Shown here piece after piece: positions 51,301 through 60,367 of a DNA stretch of 64,000 nt; within the stretch, counting starts at the first letter, position 1, and each line of letters begins with the position of its first letter. The DNA comes from Microbacterium sp. RU1D. GTDB lineage: Bacteria; Actinomycetota; Actinomycetes; Actinomycetales; Microbacteriaceae. The position numbers and the translations under genes were made by a program. The notes beneath the pieces are model-generated. The model saw only the letters and a program-made list of their open reading frames with translations, was not told the origin of the DNA and did no database searches. Where the stretch lies: assembly GCF_900156435.1 (NCBI RefSeq), contig NZ_FTPQ01000001.1:1736001-1800000 (forward strand). The letters run 5' to 3'.

Positions 51301-51780
51301 GAGATGCGCGAGCGCTTCGGCGACCTGAGCGTCCTCGACACCGCCGACTACCTCTACGGTCTGCGTCCGGGAGGGGAGCACACGGTGGAGATCGAGCGCG
51401 GCGTGCAGCTGTTCGTGGGGCTCGAGGCGGTCGGAGACGCCGACGACAAGGGCATGCGCACCGTCATGACGACGCTCAACGGCCAGCTGCGTCCGGTGTT
51501 CGTGCGCGACCGGTCGATCGACGTCGAAGCCCGTCAGGCCGAGAAGGCCGACACGTCCAAGCCGGGGCAGGTCGCCGCTCCCTTCTCGGGCGTGATCACC
51601 ATGAAGGCCGCCCCCGGCGACCGCGTGCAGGCGGGGCAGGCGGTCGCGTCGATCGAGGCGATGAAGATGGAGGCGGCCATCACGACACCGGTCGAGGGCG
51701 TCGTCGAGCGCGTCGCGATCGGTAGCACCCAGCAGGTCGAGGCGGGAGATCTTTTGCTGGTGATCCGCCCCGCGCAGTAG
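48373..51780 (+). CDS. pyc: Pyruvate carboxylase
   Basis: Carboxylates pyruvate to oxaloacetate, replenishing the TCA cycle. The 1135-residue single chain has biotin carboxylase (residues 1-450; KILVANRGEIAIRAFRA, then GGGGRGMRRV), carboxyltransferase (about 500-970; RDAHQSLLATRVRT) and the biotin carrier domain with the biotinylated Lys at about 1098 (IEAMKMEA). ATG 48373 follows GTGAGG by five bases; GTG 48367 is too close to that site. A short stem follows the stop. Confidence 0.97.
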   Translation: MFSKILVANRGEIAIRAFRAAYEVGARTVAVYPYEDRASLHRLKADEAYQIGERGHPVRAYLDVDEIIRVARECGADAVYPGYGFLSENPELAEKAAAHGITFIGPPAEVLSMAGNKVTAKEHAIAAGVPVLRSTPASDDIDALLAQAEEIGFPLFAKAVAGGGGRGMRRVEALGELAPALAEAMREAQSAFGDPRMFLEQAVQRPRHVEVQILADATGETVHLFERDCSVQRRHQKVIEIAPAPNLDDAVRQDLHRYAVAFARSIGYQNAGTVEFLLETAGPRTGEVVFIEMNPRIQVEHTVTEEVTDVDLVQSQMRIAAGQTLADLHLRQDDIHLRGAALQCRITTEDPTQGFRPDTGKITTYRSPGGAGIRLDGGTTAAGSQVSPHFDSMLSKLSCRGRDFPAAVARARRALAEFRIRGVSTNIPFLQAVLDDPAFVAGDLSTSFIDERPELLKGRESKDRGTKILSWLVDTTVNRPNGDNPLSIDPGAKLPRIDLADAAPAGSRQRLQELGPVGFARALREQTALAVTETTFRDAHQSLLATRVRTRDLARVAPYVARMTPGLLSVEAWGGATYDVALRFLGEDPWERLDALRQALPNVAIQMLLRGRNTVGYTPYPTEVTDAFVAEAAASGVDIFRIFDALNDVSQMRPAIDAVLSTGTAVAEVALCYTGDLLDPAEHLYTLDYYLRLAEQIVDAGAHILAVKDMAGLLRPAAAAKLVTALRDRFDLPVHVHTHDTAGGQLATLLAASAAGADAVDAAAAPMAGTTSQPSLSALVAALAHTERDTGLDLAAVSDLEPYWEAVRHLYRPFESGLAGPTGRVYRHEIPGGQLSNLRQQAIALGLADDFELIEDMYAAADRILGRVPKVTPSSKVVGDLALHLAAVKADPADFERNPEKYDVPDSVVSFMAGELGDLPGGWPEPFRSKVLAGRDAKTGVTPLTDGDVAALAGESAERRARLNHLLFPAPTRTFLEMRERFGDLSVLDTADYLYGLRPGGEHTVEIERGVQLFVGLEAVGDADDKGMRTVMTTLNGQLRPVFVRDRSIDVEARQAEKADTSKPGQVAAPFSGVITMKAAPGDRVQAGQAVASIEAMKMEAAITTPVEGVVERVAIGSTQQVEAGDLLLVIRPAQ

Positions 51781-51785
51781 CCTGG

Positions 51786-51807
51786 GAGGGGGCGCTTTCG
51801 CGCCCTC
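51786..51807 (+). terminator. Short stem between pyc and the MinD-like gene
   Basis: GGGCGC-TTTC-GCGCCC flanked by imperfect pairs, followed by TCTTCCCGTTT. It may end part of the pyc transcripts. TAGCCT at 51778-51783, overlapping the pyc stop codon, could be the -10 of the next gene. Confidence 0.5.
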
Positions 51808-51826
51808 TTCCCGTTTGGAGACTGCA

Positions 51827-54544
51827 GTGACCCCCGACCGCACCGACGCGAACCCCGACGAGAACGCCGAGCACGGCGTGCTCGACGAGAGCGGGAACCT
51901 CGACACGGCCAGCATCACGATCCTCGGCGGACACATCGCGCAGGTCAATGTCGACCTGCCCGTGGCCGGCGACGACGACGATCTCGACGACGACGTGATC
52001 GAAGACGAGATCCCCTTCGACGACGCCGATCTCGCCGCCCTCGACGTCCCCGCCGCCCGACACGAGCCCGCCGACGACGCGGTCGAGGTCGACGAGCTGG
52101 CCACCGACGAGATCATCCTCGAACCTCACGACGAGCATCACGACGGCGTATACGACGACGCGGCGTCGGCCGACGACGACGTGCACGACGCGGACGTCGT
52201 GGGCGAGGAGACGCACGGCGGGCCGACCTCCGAGGACGACCTCGGTGCGGTCGCCCCCGACGTCGTCGAGAACCCGGATGCCGAGCACGCGGGGTCCGTG
52301 GATACGGAGAGCGACGGTGAGGCTTTCGTCGACGAGCCCGCGTTCTCCGACGAAACGGCGGAGGGCCAGATCGTCGATGCCGACGGGGACGCGGGGGACG
52401 CGCCTCAGGGCGACGAGATCCCGCTGGACGAGACCGGGGACGCCGAGACGTTCGGCGACGACGCGTCCGAGCGCGACGCGGCCGCGGATGCGCTCACGGC
52501 GACCGATGCGGGCGACCATGGCGAGACCGTGCTCCAGGCCGGCGATCAGGAACCGTCGGCCGACGCACACGCCGAACGCGCGCACGTCGAGGACGAGCGC
52601 TCCGAGGGCGATTTCGGCGGAGACGACGGGCTCGACGACGCACAGCCCGCGGAACGGCGCGAAGATGCCCCCGAGGCGATGCCCGCGTCGTCCCCCGACG
52701 AGGTCTCCGCGCCGGACGACGATTCTCAGACCGGCCGCGCACCGTCGGACGACCGTTCCGACGCCGAGCACGCTGTCGACGATCAGGCGCACGGCGCCGA
52801 CGCGCAGGTCGCTCCGGCGCCCGACGAGGCGCATCGTGCCGCGTGGGATGACACCCGCCGGACGGAGACGGCGGCCGACGCCGTCACCGACGACGCGCAC
52901 GACCTCGAGGTCGTCGACGACGTCGAGCTCTGGGAGGCGGATGCCGCCGAGCCCCTCGACGAGGACGCCGCGGCCGACGATGCGGCGGCCGCCGACGCCG
53001 AGCCGCTGACGCACGCGCCCTGGGTCCCCTCCGACGCCGCGGAGCCCGCCCCGATCGAGGCGGGCGACGACGACGTCGTCGAGGCCGCGATCGACGATGA
53101 GACTCACGACGACCAAGACCAGGACGACGCCCCCGGCGACGGGAAGGCGTCGGGTTCGACCACCGCCCCCGCGCACCGCGACGACGGGGCGACCGAGGAA
53201 GCCGTCCTGCTCACTGCGCGCGTCGCCGAGGAGCCGGCATCCGCGGCCGCCGATGCGGCGAAGCCGGCCACGCCGACGATGCCGGCATCCGCTGCCGCCG
53301 ATGCCGCGAAGCCGGCCACGCCGACGACGCCGGCATCCGCTGCGGCCGCGGCCGCATCGACGGGCGCCACCGAACCCGTCACGGGAAGCGTTCCGACCAC
53401 GCGCGCCGAGCGCGCCGCGACCGGCGTCATCGGCACCGTGCCGCTGACCCGCCGGCGGGCCCAGCAGGCCGACGAGGCCGCCCGCGCCGCCGACGAGGCC
53501 GCGCGCGTCGATCGCGCTCACGCCCTCGAGCGCGTCCGTACCCCCGCGCCCGAGGTCGCTCTGACCTCCAAGCGCATCGGCCAGATCGACGACGCGCGCG
53601 AGAGCGCCGACCTGCTCACGGCCGACCGCCTGCTCGACCCGAAGCAGATCAGCCGACCCGAGCCCGAGGGCCTGTGGCAGCAACTGGTCTACTCCGTGTC
53701 GGGCCACCGCATCAACCTGGGCGACGGGCGCCGCGCGCGTCAGCGCAAGGACCTCGACCGCCGGATCTCCGCGCCGCTCTCGGGCGGGGCGCGCTTCGTG
53801 CCCGTGCTCTCGCGCAAGGGCGGCGTCGGCAAGACCACCGTCACCTCGCTGCTGGGCATGGCCCTCGCCGACGCGCGCGACGACCGCATCATCGCCGTCG
53901 ACGCGAACCCCGACCGCGGCACCCTGGCCGACCGCGTCGGTCGTCCCAACGGACGGACCGTGCGCGACCTCGTGCGCGCCCACGACGAGATGGCCGGCTA
54001 CAACGACGTGTCCTCGATCGTCGCCCGGGATGCCACCCGCCTCGACGTGCTGGCATCCGATGCCGATCCGCGCGTGTCGGAAGCCTTCAGCGACGACGAC
54101 TACCGCCAGGTCGCCGACGTCGCCGCGCACTACTACTCGATCGTGCTCACCGACACCGGGACCGGGATCGTCCACTCGGTCATGGGGGCGACGTTGGAGC
54201 TCGCCGACACCCTCGTGATCGTGGCGGGACTCTCCGTCGACGAAGCCCGGCTCGCATCGGAGACGCTCACGTGGCTCGAGACCAACGGCTACGCGGCGCG
54301 CGTGCGCGACGCGGTCGTCGTGCTCAACAACTCCCGTCCCGGCGCGCCCCTGGTGCGCGAGAGCGAGCTGGAGGCGCACTTCCGCTCCCGCGTGCGCACC
54401 GTCATCCGCATGCCCTACGACGCGCGCATCGCCGCCGGCAGCGCGATCACGTTCCGCGACCTGCAGCCCAGCACGCGACAGGCTGCGCGCGAACTCGCTG
54501 CCGCCGTCGTCGAGGGGCTGCGTGCCCCGGTGGCCGTCGCATGA
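51827..54544 (+). CDS. MinD/ParA-like ATPase with a 560-residue acidic N-terminus
   Basis: A 905-residue protein. Residues 1-460 are extremely rich in Asp, Glu and Ala with hardly any hydrophobic stretches, so they are probably disordered. Residues 469-510 contain Ala/Pro repeats. From about 560 a folded part begins, with a MinD-like ATPase from about 655: [43 protein letters not shown] and [10 protein letters not shown]. The C-terminal half resembles the MinD-like ATPases of actinobacterial type VII secretion loci (EspI-like), but no secretion genes are here. GTG 51827 follows GGAG by six bases; TTG 51815 is less likely. It overlaps def by ATGA. Confidence 0.85.
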   Translation: MTPDRTDANPDENAEHGVLDESGNLDTASITILGGHIAQVNVDLPVAGDDDDLDDDVIEDEIPFDDADLAALDVPAARHEPADDAVEVDELATDEIILEPHDEHHDGVYDDAASADDDVHDADVVGEETHGGPTSEDDLGAVAPDVVENPDAEHAGSVDTESDGEAFVDEPAFSDETAEGQIVDADGDAGDAPQGDEIPLDETGDAETFGDDASERDAAADALTATDAGDHGETVLQAGDQEPSADAHAERAHVEDERSEGDFGGDDGLDDAQPAERREDAPEAMPASSPDEVSAPDDDSQTGRAPSDDRSDAEHAVDDQAHGADAQVAPAPDEAHRAAWDDTRRTETAADAVTDDAHDLEVVDDVELWEADAAEPLDEDAAADDAAAADAEPLTHAPWVPSDAAEPAPIEAGDDDVVEAAIDDETHDDQDQDDAPGDGKASGSTTAPAHRDDGATEEAVLLTARVAEEPASAAADAAKPATPTMPASAAADAAKPATPTTPASAAAAAASTGATEPVTGSVPTTRAERAATGVIGTVPLTRRRAQQADEAARAADEAARVDRAHALERVRTPAPEVALTSKRIGQIDDARESADLLTADRLLDPKQISRPEPEGLWQQLVYSVSGHRINLGDGRRARQRKDLDRRISAPLSGGARFVPVLSRKGGVGKTTVTSLLGMALADARDDRIIAVDANPDRGTLADRVGRPNGRTVRDLVRAHDEMAGYNDVSSIVARDATRLDVLASDADPRVSEAFSDDDYRQVADVAAHYYSIVLTDTGTGIVHSVMGATLELADTLVIVAGLSVDEARLASETLTWLETNGYAARVRDAVVVLNNSRPGAPLVRESELEAHFRSRVRTVIRMPYDARIAAGSAITFRDLQPSTRQAARELAAAVVEGLRAPVAVA
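53232..53346 (+). repeat. Ala/Pro-encoding tandem repeat in the MinD-like gene
   Basis: Two and a half copies of a unit of 48 to 51 bases beginning CCGGCATCCGC, encoding [15 protein letters not shown]. It sits between the acidic tail and the ATPase domain. Confidence 0.7.
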
Positions 54545-55032
54545 GCGTTCGTCCGATCCGCTTGTTCGGCGACCCGGTGCTGCGCGCCCCCAGTGCCCCC
54601 ATCGACGCGATCGACGACGGCGTGCGCGCTCTCGTGCAGGATCTGCTCGACACGGTCGAGCTGCCCGGGCGCGCGGGCGTCGCCGCCCCGCAGATCGGCG
54701 TGGGGCTGCGTGCCTTCAGCTACAACATCGACGGCGACATCGGCTACGTGCTCAACCCCGTCCTCGTCGAGACGCGCGGAGAGCCCGGGCCGGTGGGGGA
54801 GGGCTGCCTCTCGGTGCCCGGCCTGTGGCACGACGCGATCCGCTACCCGTGGGCGAAGGTCGTCGGGATCGACCTCGACGGAAACGAGGTCGTGCTCGAG
54901 GGAGAGGGACTGCTCGCGCAGGCGCTGCAGCACGAGACCGACCATCTCGACGGAAAGCTCTACCTCTCGCGGCTGCCCGCCGAGACCCGCCGCGAGGCGA
55001 TGCGACAGGTGCGCGAGAGCGACTGGTTCTGA
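54541..55032 (+). CDS. def: Peptide deformylase
   Basis: Removes the formyl group from the N-terminal Met of new proteins. The 163-residue metalloenzyme has all three motifs: [16 protein letters not shown] (Cys ligand) and QHETDHLDG (two His ligands and catalytic Glu). ATG 54541 overlaps the stop of the MinD-like gene. The protein has the usual length. A very strong hairpin terminator follows directly. Confidence 0.96.
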   Translation: MSVRPIRLFGDPVLRAPSAPIDAIDDGVRALVQDLLDTVELPGRAGVAAPQIGVGLRAFSYNIDGDIGYVLNPVLVETRGEPGPVGEGCLSVPGLWHDAIRYPWAKVVGIDLDGNEVVLEGEGLLAQALQHETDHLDGKLYLSRLPAETRREAMRQVRESDWF

Positions 55033-55040
55033 CCTGGTTC

Positions 55041-55082
55041 GTGCGAAAGGGCCCGGATGCCGTCATCCGGGCCCTTTCGCAC
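55041..55082. terminator. Terminator between def and the acyl-CoA synthetase gene
   Basis: A perfect 18-bp stem (arm GTGCGAAAGGGCCCGGAT) with a 6-base loop, serving both converging genes. Confidence 0.9.
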
Positions 55083-55119
55083 GTTCCGCGCTCGCGTTGG
55101 TACTTCCGCGATCCGCGCG

Positions 55120-56946
55120 TCAGGGGAGCGAGACGTTCGTCGTGTTGACGGGCACGGCGTAGATGTCCTCGATCGCATCGGCGAAGTCGGTGACGATGAC
55201 GTTGCGCTTGATGCTCATCTTCGGCGTGAGGTGACCGCTCGCCTCGGTCCACTCCGTGGGCAGGATCGTGAACTTGCGGATCGACTCCGCGCGCGACACG
55301 CGCGTGTTGGCGCGGTCGATCGCGCCCTGCACCTCGGCCCGCACCTTCTCGTTCGTGCTCGCCTCCTGCAACGACATGTCGCCGGGCAGCCCGTTGTTGG
55401 CGAGCCACGTCGGCAGCATCTCGGGGTCGAGGGTGACCAGGGCGGCGATGAAGGGCTTGTGGTCGCCGACGACGACGACCTGGCCCACGATGGGGTTCGC
55501 CCGGATGGGGTCTTCGAGGGCGGCGGGTGCGACGTTCTTGCCGCCGGCCGTGACGATGATCTCCTTCTTGCGGCCCGTGATCGCGAGGAAGCCGTCGGCG
55601 TCGAAGGCGCCGATGTCGCCGGTCTTGAACCACTCGCCGTCGAACGCCTCGGCCGTGGCCTCGGGGTTCTGCCAGTACTCGCGGAAGACGTTGATGCCGC
55701 GCACCTGGATCTCGCCGTCGTCGGCGAGGCGGACGCCCACGCCCGGGAGCACGGGGCCCACGGTGCCGATCTTCGCCTTCGTGGCGAGGTTGACCGTGGC
55801 CGGAGCCGTCGTCTCCGTGAGCCCGTAGCCCTCGAGGATCACGACGCCGAGGCTGCGGAAGAAGTGGCCCAGTCGCGGGCCGAGCGGGGCCGACCCCGAC
55901 ACCGCGTACACGACGCGGCCGCCCATGGCATCCCGGAGCTTGGAGTAGACGAGCTTGTCGAACAGGGCGAACTTCAACTTCAGCGGGAGCGGGATCTTCT
56001 TGCCCTCCTGAAGGCGCTGCGAGTGCTCGATGGCGACGTCGGCGGCGGCGCGGAAGATCTTGCCCTTGCCGCCGGCCTCGGCCTTCTGCTCGGCGGAGTT
56101 GTAGACCTTCTCGAACACGCGGGGAACCGCGAGCAGGAAGGTCGGCCGGAACGTGCCCAGGGCGGGCAGCAGCTGCTTCGTGTCGGGCTGGTGTCCCGTC
56201 TTCACGCCCGCATGCACGTTGAGCAGCGAGATGAAGCGCGCGAACACGTGGGCGGTGGTGATGAACAGCAGCGTCGATGCCCCGGGGGTCTCGACGACCT
56301 CGTGCAGGGCTTTAGCGGAGTTGCGCGCGAGCTCGACGAAGTTGCTGTGAACGAGCACGCAGCCTTTGGGACGACCGGTCGATCCCGAGGTGTAGATGAG
56401 GGTGGCGATGTCCGAGGCCTTCGCCAGGTGCCGCCGGCGCTCGATCTCCTCGTCGGTGATGTGCGTACCGCCCGAGACGAGCGCGTCGAGGGCGCCGGAG
56501 TGCATCGCCCACACGTCGCGGACGAGCGGGAGGTCGCTGCGCACCTCGTCGAGACGCTGGGCGTGCTCGGCGGATTCGATCACGACGGCGATCGCGCCGG
56601 AGTCCGACAGGATCCAGGAGATCTGCGACGGAGAGCTGGTCTCGTACACGGGCACCATGACGGCCCCGGCGTAGAACAGCGCGAAGTCGACCAGCGTCCA
56701 GTCGTAGGTGGTGCGGGCGATGAACCCGACCTTCTCTCCCGGTTGGATGCCGGCGGCCACGAAGCCCTTGGCGAGGGCGATGACCTGGCGCTCGAACTCG
56801 GCGGCCGTCACGTCGCGCCAGCCTCCGTCATCGGGCACGGCGAACAGGGGTCGGTCGGGGGTCGCGCGGACGCGGTCGGCGAGCAGATCCGACGCGTTGG
56901 CGTCGGGATCGGCGGGGACGACAGGGGGGAGGTCGAACTGGATCAC
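55120..56946 (-). CDS. Long-chain acyl-CoA synthetase
   Basis: AMP-forming fatty acyl-CoA ligase of 608 residues. The AMP motif is TLIYTSGSTGRPKG (about residue 188), the A5 motif LEGYGLTETTA, A7 EWFKTGDIG and A8 GRKKEIIVTAGGKNVAP, all standard. Similar to actinobacterial FadD15-type enzymes. It activates fatty acids for lipid synthesis or breakdown. ATG 56946 gives the family N-terminus. It is divergent from the ROK kinase gene. Confidence 0.94.
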   Translation of the reverse strand: MIQFDLPPVVPADPDANASDLLADRVRATPDRPLFAVPDDGGWRDVTAAEFERQVIALAKGFVAAGIQPGEKVGFIARTTYDWTLVDFALFYAGAVMVPVYETSSPSQISWILSDSGAIAVVIESAEHAQRLDEVRSDLPLVRDVWAMHSGALDALVSGGTHITDEEIERRRHLAKASDIATLIYTSGSTGRPKGCVLVHSNFVELARNSAKALHEVVETPGASTLLFITTAHVFARFISLLNVHAGVKTGHQPDTKQLLPALGTFRPTFLLAVPRVFEKVYNSAEQKAEAGGKGKIFRAAADVAIEHSQRLQEGKKIPLPLKLKFALFDKLVYSKLRDAMGGRVVYAVSGSAPLGPRLGHFFRSLGVVILEGYGLTETTAPATVNLATKAKIGTVGPVLPGVGVRLADDGEIQVRGINVFREYWQNPEATAEAFDGEWFKTGDIGAFDADGFLAITGRKKEIIVTAGGKNVAPAALEDPIRANPIVGQVVVVGDHKPFIAALVTLDPEMLPTWLANNGLPGDMSLQEASTNEKVRAEVQGAIDRANTRVSRAESIRKFTILPTEWTEASGHLTPKMSIKRNVIVTDFADAIEDIYAVPVNTTNVSLP

Positions 56947-57051
56947 GGTAACTCCTTTGGCACCGGAAAGAACGTCGAGCGGTCCATCAGTCTATCCGTA
57001 CGGCTCGCTGCGGCCCGGCCCGGACGTCGTTCGCGCGCGCCCCGGCATGGC

Positions 57052-57057
57052 TAGACT
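57052..57057 (+). promoter_or_regulatory. -10 box of the ROK kinase operon
   Basis: TAGACT, with a leader of about 35 bases before GTG 57098 that contains GGAAGGGAG. Confidence 0.5.
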
Positions 57058-57097
57058 TCTCCGGGCCACCCTCTCGGTCGGCCCGGAAGGGAGAGCG

Positions 57098-58033
57098 GTG
57101 CGCAACGTCGGCATCGACATCGGGGGAACGAAGATCGCGGGCGGGGTCGTCGACGACGACGGCACCATCATCGAGAAGCTCCGGGTCGACACTCCCATCG
57201 ACCCCTCGGCCCTGGTGGATGCCGTGGTCGACATGGCCGATCACCTGCGCCGCGCGCACGAGATCCACGCGATCGGCGTCGCCGCGGCCGGCTTCATCAG
57301 CCGCGACCGAAGCACCGTCATCTACGCCCCCAACATCGACTGGCGCGACGAACCGCTGCGCGCCCGCCTCGAGCAGCGCCTCGATGCCCCCGTCACGATC
57401 GAGAACGACGCGAACGCCGCCGGCTGGGGCGAGTACCGCTTCGGTGCGGGCCAGGGCGTGCGCGACATGGTGATGCTGACGATGGGCACCGGCGTCGGTG
57501 GGGCCGTCGTGACCGACGGCGAACTGTTCCGCGGCGGCCACGGCATCGGCGCCGAGCTGGGGCACCTGCGCTTCGTGCGGGGCGGCCACCCGTGCGGGTG
57601 CGGGCAGAACGGATGCCTCGAGCAGTACGCTTCGGGACGCGCGCTGCAGCGCGAGGCCAACACCATCGCCGACGAGGGCGGGATCGGCGCCGCCCTGGCG
57701 GCCGTCCGGGCGGAGAAGGGGGCCATCCCCGGTCCCGCCGTCTCCCGCCTCGTGCTGGCCGGCGACCCCGGTGCCCTCGAGGCGCTGCGGCGCGTCGCCA
57801 CCGCGCTCGGCGAGGCGTGCGGCGGCTTCCAGGCCGTGCTCGACCCCGAGCTCTTCGTGATCGGCGGCGGTGTCGCCCAGCTCGGCGAGGACCTGTTGAC
57901 CCCCGTCAAGATCGCGTACGAGACGTCGCTGCCGGGGTACGGTGAACGTCCGGTCGCCGAATTCGCGATCGCGCGCCTGGGCAACGACGCCGGTCTCATC
58001 GGGGTCGCCGACCTCGCCGGGAAGGAGCGCTGA
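57098..58033 (+). CDS. ROK-family sugar kinase (glucokinase-like)
   Basis: A 311-residue ATP-dependent hexokinase of the ROK family. The phosphate-1 motif is DIGGTKIAGG, the catalytic Asp lies in IENDANAAGWGE, and the zinc motif HPCGCGQNGCLEQ (ROK signature) is complete. Glucose is the likely substrate. GTG 57098 is chosen from the GGAAGGGAG site and the -10 box; upstream codons in frame belong to the divergent promoter. Two bases separate it from the acyltransferase gene. Confidence 0.93.
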   Translation: MRNVGIDIGGTKIAGGVVDDDGTIIEKLRVDTPIDPSALVDAVVDMADHLRRAHEIHAIGVAAAGFISRDRSTVIYAPNIDWRDEPLRARLEQRLDAPVTIENDANAAGWGEYRFGAGQGVRDMVMLTMGTGVGGAVVTDGELFRGGHGIGAELGHLRFVRGGHPCGCGQNGCLEQYASGRALQREANTIADEGGIGAALAAVRAEKGAIPGPAVSRLVLAGDPGALEALRRVATALGEACGGFQAVLDPELFVIGGGVAQLGEDLLTPVKIAYETSLPGYGERPVAEFAIARLGNDAGLIGVADLAGKER

Positions 58034-58035
58034 CG

Positions 58036-58749
58036 ATGTTTTACTGGCTCATGAAATACGTGGTCATCGGACCGGTCATCAAGGCCGTGTTCCGCCCGTG
58101 GATGGTGGGCCGGCGCAACATCCCGGCGGAGGGGGCGGCGATCCTCGCCAGCAACCACCTGTCGTTCTCCGACTCGATCTTCCTCCCTCTCATGATCGAT
58201 CGCCGGATGGCGTTCCTGGCCAAGAGCGACTACTTCACCGGCAAGGGCCTGAAGGGCTGGGCCACCCGGATGTTCTTCCAGGCGACCGGTCAGCTGCCCA
58301 TCGACCGCTCCGGAGGCAAGGCCTCCGAGGCGTCGCTGAACACGGGCCTCGGCGTGCTCGGGCGCGGCGAGCTGCTCGGCATCTACCCGGAGGGGACCCG
58401 CAGCCCCGACGGCACCCTCTACCGCGGTCGTACCGGGATCGCGCGCATGGCGCTCGAGGCCCGCGTCCCCGTCGTGCCCGTGGTCATGGTCGACACCGGT
58501 GCCGTGATGCCGATCGGTCAGCGTCTGCCGCGCGTGGGGCGTGTCGGCATCGTCATCGGCGAGCCGCTGGACTTCTCCCGCTTCGAGGGCATGGAGGGCG
58601 ACCGGTACGTCCTGCGCTCGGTCACCGACGAGATCATGGTGGCCCTGCAACGCCTCGGCGAACAGCGCTACGAGGACGTGTACGCGTCCACCGTGAAGGA
58701 CCGCCTGGCGAGTGCACAGGCGGCGAAGGCGCCGTCGTCCCGCCACTAG
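58036..58749 (+). CDS. 1-acylglycerol-3-phosphate acyltransferase (PlsC-like)
   Basis: A 237-residue membrane-associated acyltransferase. The catalytic HX4D motif is in SNHLSFSDS and the phosphate-binding motif is YPEGTRSPDG; a hydrophobic N-terminus (MFYWLMKYVVIGPVI) anchors it. It transfers an acyl chain in phosphatidic acid or glycolipid synthesis. It follows the ROK kinase by two bases. The 3' end contains the -10 box of the aroG gene. Confidence 0.93.
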   Translation: MFYWLMKYVVIGPVIKAVFRPWMVGRRNIPAEGAAILASNHLSFSDSIFLPLMIDRRMAFLAKSDYFTGKGLKGWATRMFFQATGQLPIDRSGGKASEASLNTGLGVLGRGELLGIYPEGTRSPDGTLYRGRTGIARMALEARVPVVPVVMVDTGAVMPIGQRLPRVGRVGIVIGEPLDFSRFEGMEGDRYVLRSVTDEIMVALQRLGEQRYEDVYASTVKDRLASAQAAKAPSSRH

Positions 58750-58752
58750 ACT
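58747..58752 (+). promoter_or_regulatory. -10 box of aroG (leaderless)
   Basis: TAGACT, six bases before GTG 58759; it overlaps the stop codon of the preceding gene. Confidence 0.5.
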
Positions 58753-58758
58753 TCAGGG

Positions 58759-60096
58759 GTGAATCAGCAGCTCCACGACCTCGACCACTGGCGATCCCTG
58801 CCCATCAAGCAGCAGCCCCAGTGGTATGACGAGGGCGCGGTGGCCGCGGCATCCGCAGAGCTGGCGACCCTCCCGCCGCTGGTGTTCGCCGGCGAGGTCG
58901 ACATCCTGCGCGATCGTCTCGCCCGTGCCGCCGCCGGTCAGGCGTTCCTGCTCCAGGGCGGTGACTGCGCCGAGACCTTCGCCGGTGCGACCGCCGAGCA
59001 GATCCGCAACCGCATCAAGACCGTCCTCCAAATGGCCGTCGTGCTCACCTACGGAGCCTCGATGCCCGTGGTGAAGATGGGCCGCATGGCGGGACAGTTC
59101 GCCAAGCCCCGCTCGAGCGACACCGAGACGCGCGGCGACGTCACGCTGCCGGCCTACCGCGGCGACATCGTCAACGGCTACGACTTCACCGAGGAGTCGC
59201 GCAAGGCCGACCCCGCTCGTCTGCTCAAGGGCTACCACACGGCCGCCTCGACGCTGAACCTCATCCGCGCGTTCACGCAGGGCGGGTTCGCCGACCTCCG
59301 CGAGGTGCACAGCTGGAACAAGGGCTTCGCGTCGACGCCCGCGAACCAGGCGTACGAGAGCATGGCGACCGAGATCGACCGCGCGATCAAGTTCATGGAG
59401 GCGGCCGGCGCCGACTTCGACGAACTGACGCGCGTGGAGTTCTACACCGGCCACGAGGGCCTGCTCATGGACTACGAGCGCCCGATGACGCGGATCGATT
59501 CGCGTACCGGCCTGCCGTACAACACCTCGTCGCACTTCCAGTGGATCGGTGAGCGCACGCGCGAACTCGACGGCGCGCACGTCGACTACTTCTCGAAGAT
59601 CCGCAACCCCATCGGCGTCAAGCTCGGCCCGACGACCACGACCGAGACGGCGCTCGCGCTGATCGACAAGCTCGACCCCGAGCGCGAGCCCGGGCGTCTG
59701 ACCTTCATCACGCGCATGGGCGCGGGTAAGATCCGCGACGCCCTGCCCCCGCTGCTGGAGGCCGTGCGCGACTCCGGCGCCACCCCGCTGTGGGTCACCG
59801 ACCCCATGCACGGCAACGGCATCACCACGCCGACCGGCTACAAGACGCGTCGCTTCGACGACGTCGTCGACGAGGTGCGCGGATTCTTCGAGGCGCACCG
59901 CTCGGTCGGCACGCACCCCGGTGGCATCCACGTCGAACTCACCGGCGACGACGTCACCGAGTGCCTGGGCGGTTCGGAGCAGATCGACGAGGCCACTCTC
60001 GCCACGCGCTACGAGAGCCTCTGCGACCCGCGCCTGAACCACCGCCAGAGCCTGGAGCTGGCGTTCCTCGTGGCCGAGGAGCTCGAGAAGCGCTGA
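58759..60096 (+). CDS. aroG: 3-deoxy-7-phosphoheptulonate synthase, class II
   Basis: First enzyme of the shikimate pathway, joining phosphoenolpyruvate and erythrose 4-phosphate. The 445-residue product is the class II (plant/mycobacterial) type: LPPLVFAGEVDILRDRLARA, LLQGGDCAETFA, RMAGQFAKPRS, RVEFYTGHEGLLMDYE and WVTDPMHGNG. In mycobacteria it is feedback-controlled by aromatic amino acids and by chorismate mutase. GTG 58759 is set by the leaderless-type promoter. It converges on the PASTA kinase gene. Confidence 0.96.
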   Translation: MNQQLHDLDHWRSLPIKQQPQWYDEGAVAAASAELATLPPLVFAGEVDILRDRLARAAAGQAFLLQGGDCAETFAGATAEQIRNRIKTVLQMAVVLTYGASMPVVKMGRMAGQFAKPRSSDTETRGDVTLPAYRGDIVNGYDFTEESRKADPARLLKGYHTAASTLNLIRAFTQGGFADLREVHSWNKGFASTPANQAYESMATEIDRAIKFMEAAGADFDELTRVEFYTGHEGLLMDYERPMTRIDSRTGLPYNTSSHFQWIGERTRELDGAHVDYFSKIRNPIGVKLGPTTTTETALALIDKLDPEREPGRLTFITRMGAGKIRDALPPLLEAVRDSGATPLWVTDPMHGNGITTPTGYKTRRFDDVVDEVRGFFEAHRSVGTHPGGIHVELTGDDVTECLGGSEQIDEATLATRYESLCDPRLNHRQSLELAFLVAEELEKR

Positions 60097-60113
60097 TCCG
60101 GCGTTCCGTCGAA

Positions 60114-60147
60114 CGATGCCCCCGGCCCGCTGCGGCCGGGGGCATCG
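60114..60147. terminator. Terminator after aroG
   Basis: A 14-bp perfect stem (CGATGCCCCCGGCC with GGCCGGGGGCATCG), 17 bases past the aroG stop. Confidence 0.85.
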
Positions 60148-60152
60148 TCGTC

Positions 60153-60240
60153 TCGGATGCCGGATGCCGGATGCCGGATGCTGGGTGCCGGGTGCCGGCT
60201 GCGGGATGTCGGGATGTTGGCTGGCGTGGGTGCCGGCTGC
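60153..60240. repeat. GGATGCC-type short tandem repeat
   Basis: Four exact tandem copies of a heptamer (GGATGCC and shifted forms), then decayed copies (GGGTGCC, GGCTGCGGGATG) to about 60240. The whole gap 60148-60367 holds no gene. Confidence 0.7.
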
Positions 60241-60367
60241 TCGGTATCCAGTCGCGCGACCGGACGCCGTATTCCGCGTGCACGGCCGGGCCGGCGCTGG
60301 CGGTGCGTGACCGCCGACGTGACATCTCGATTCCGTCGACGGGCTCCCTCTTCCGCCGGAGGGCGTC

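Noticed and set aside
48343..52116. Minus-strand open frame of over 1200 codons opposite pyc
   Set aside because: Shadow of pyc; no family features, and pyc is complete on the other strand.
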